From: G025836975 sp048751585
Lineage (GTDB): Bacteria; Pseudomonadota; Gammaproteobacteria; Burkholderiales; Burkholderiaceae_B
DNA length: 64,000 bases
Direction of reading: 5' to 3'
NCBI RefSeq assembly: GCF_048751585.1
Contig: NZ_JAZHOB010000009.1
Coordinates: 62,001-126,000 of the forward strand
A program made the position numbers and the translations under genes. Shown here piece after piece: positions 63,085 to 64,000 of the stretch; the first letter of the stretch is position 1, and each line of letters opens with the position of its first letter. The notes under the pieces are model-generated. The model saw only the letters and a program-made list of their open reading frames with translations. It made no database searches and was not told where the DNA came from.

Positions 63085-63986
63085 TAAAGTTGCTCCGAAA
63101 TGCGGGACAGGCGCTGGCGCCGGGCGCGGGCTTGGCGCGCGGCTTGCAGCAACCCTCCCAAAGGGCCGAAAAAGATCGACAGGAAATAGATACATCCTGC
63201 CGAAAGAATAATCGCGGGTGAAGCCGGAACGTTGGCGTAGTACGAAAGCAGCAGGCCCGCATAGGACGCCACGGCGCCCAGGGCGGCGGCCAGCACCATC
63301 TGGCGGCCGGCGGATCCTGCCCAGAAACGGGCGGCGGTGGCCGGCAGCATCATGATGCCCACCACCATCAGCGTGCCCAGCACCTGAAAGCCGGCGACCA
63401 GCGTCATGACCAGCAGCACCAGAAACACCATATGAATGAAGGTGCCCGCCGACCCGTGGCTGCGCAGGAAAAGCGGGTCCAGGCACTCCAGCACCAGCGG
63501 CCGGAAGATCATGGCAAGCACCAGCAAGGTCACGCTGGACGCCGAAGTCACCAGCAGCAGCGCCGCATCGTCCAAACCCAGCACCGTGCCGAACAGAACG
63601 TGGATCAGATCCATATTGGAGCCTCGCAAGGAGACCAGCAGTACCCCCAGGCCCAGGGAAACCAGGTAAAAGGCGGCAAAGCTCGCATCTTCGCGTTGCG
63701 GTGTAAGCCGAGCCACGGTACCCGCCAGCACGGCCACCACCAGGCCGGTGATCATTCCACCCAGGGTCATGGCGCTAAGGGACAGGCCGGCTGTCAGGAA
63801 GCCCACCGCCACACCGGGCAAGATGGCATGGGCCATGGCATCGCCCATCAGGCTCATGCGGCGCAGCACCAGGAAAACGCCCAGGGGACCCGCCGCAAAC
63901 GCCAAGGCAAGCGATCCGGCCAATGCGCGGCGCATGAAGCTGTAATCGATGAATGGGCCGAATAGCCAGTCGACCAGCCACATCAT
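63084..63986 (-). CDS. znuB: Zinc ABC transporter permease (ZnuB-like)
   Basis: This 300-residue inner-membrane permease of the ABC-3 family has about eight hydrophobic segments, the family motif VLRRMSLMGDAMAHAILPG near residue 42, and GLLLSYYANVPASPAIIL near the C-terminus. It forms the channel for the metal delivered by the ZnuA-like protein. Two consecutive ATG codons (63986, 63983) start the gene. The ATPase gene is expected just upstream, beyond the right edge of the window. Confidence 0.87.
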   Translation of the reverse strand: MMWLVDWLFGPFIDYSFMRRALAGSLALAFAAGPLGVFLVLRRMSLMGDAMAHAILPGVAVGFLTAGLSLSAMTLGGMITGLVVAVLAGTVARLTPQREDASFAAFYLVSLGLGVLLVSLRGSNMDLIHVLFGTVLGLDDAALLLVTSASSVTLLVLAMIFRPLVLECLDPLFLRSHGSAGTFIHMVFLVLLVMTLVAGFQVLGTLMVVGIMMLPATAARFWAGSAGRQMVLAAALGAVASYAGLLLSYYANVPASPAIILSAGCIYFLSIFFGPLGGLLQAARQARARRQRLSRISEQL

Positions 63987-64000
63987 AAATAGTCCCCGGC

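Overview
The window is GC-rich, gene-dense chromosomal DNA from a betaproteobacterium, most likely of the family Alcaligenaceae (Bordetella, Achromobacter or Pusillimonas type). Three things point there. It carries three Bug-type periplasmic receptors without membrane partners. The core gene order is Bordetella-like: rpe, gph and trpEGDC, then metF, holin and ahcY, then metK, two lpxL genes, dapF, a DUF484 gene and xerC. An S-adenosylhomocysteine riboswitch precedes ahcY. I see no tRNA, rRNA, CRISPR array, insertion sequence or prophage.

Bases 1-31,150 are an accessory catabolic region of transporter, regulator and enzyme modules. Bases 1-4754 are a sugar-diacid module: kdgD (partial), a LacI-type regulator, a Bug receptor and garD, linked by five near-identical palindromic operators. 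Next come an HI0933-like flavoprotein and a three-gene ABC importer of the iron/polyamine/phosphonate type (6195-10009). A six-gene catabolic operon (14897 down to 10071) of unknown substrate is divergent from a LysR regulator. Then follow an IclR, acyl-CoA dehydrogenase, CoA ligase and livKHMGF operon (23866 down to 15889), a decayed PepSY-TM gene, and a second IclR-linked operon with CoA-transferase, thiolase, DUF35 protein, SDR and Bug receptor (29913 down to 24261). The last of these is divergent from a quinone reductase.

Bases 31,150-64,000 are mostly conserved housekeeping genes. They comprise apaG-mltA-ubiH-like-dsbC, rpe, an EAL-CBS-GGDDF signalling protein, gph, the trpL leader with trpEGDC, a polyphosphate:AMP phosphotransferase and a HIT protein. 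They continue with an RhlE-like helicase, a MidA-like methyltransferase, cca, slt, 5-formyl-THF cyclo-ligase and metF-holin-ahcY under the SAH riboswitch. The window closes with metK, two lipid A acyltransferases, dapF, DUF484, xerC and a zinc importer running off the right edge.

The most informative non-coding elements are the five LacI operators, a classical trp attenuator with a 23-codon leader peptide, the SAH riboswitch, and a 183-bp GC-rich element bounded by 26-bp perfect inverted repeats. The methyl-cycle genes metF, ahcY and metK cluster together. The two operons of unknown substrate (10071-14897 and 24261-29913) are the best candidates for undescribed metabolism.
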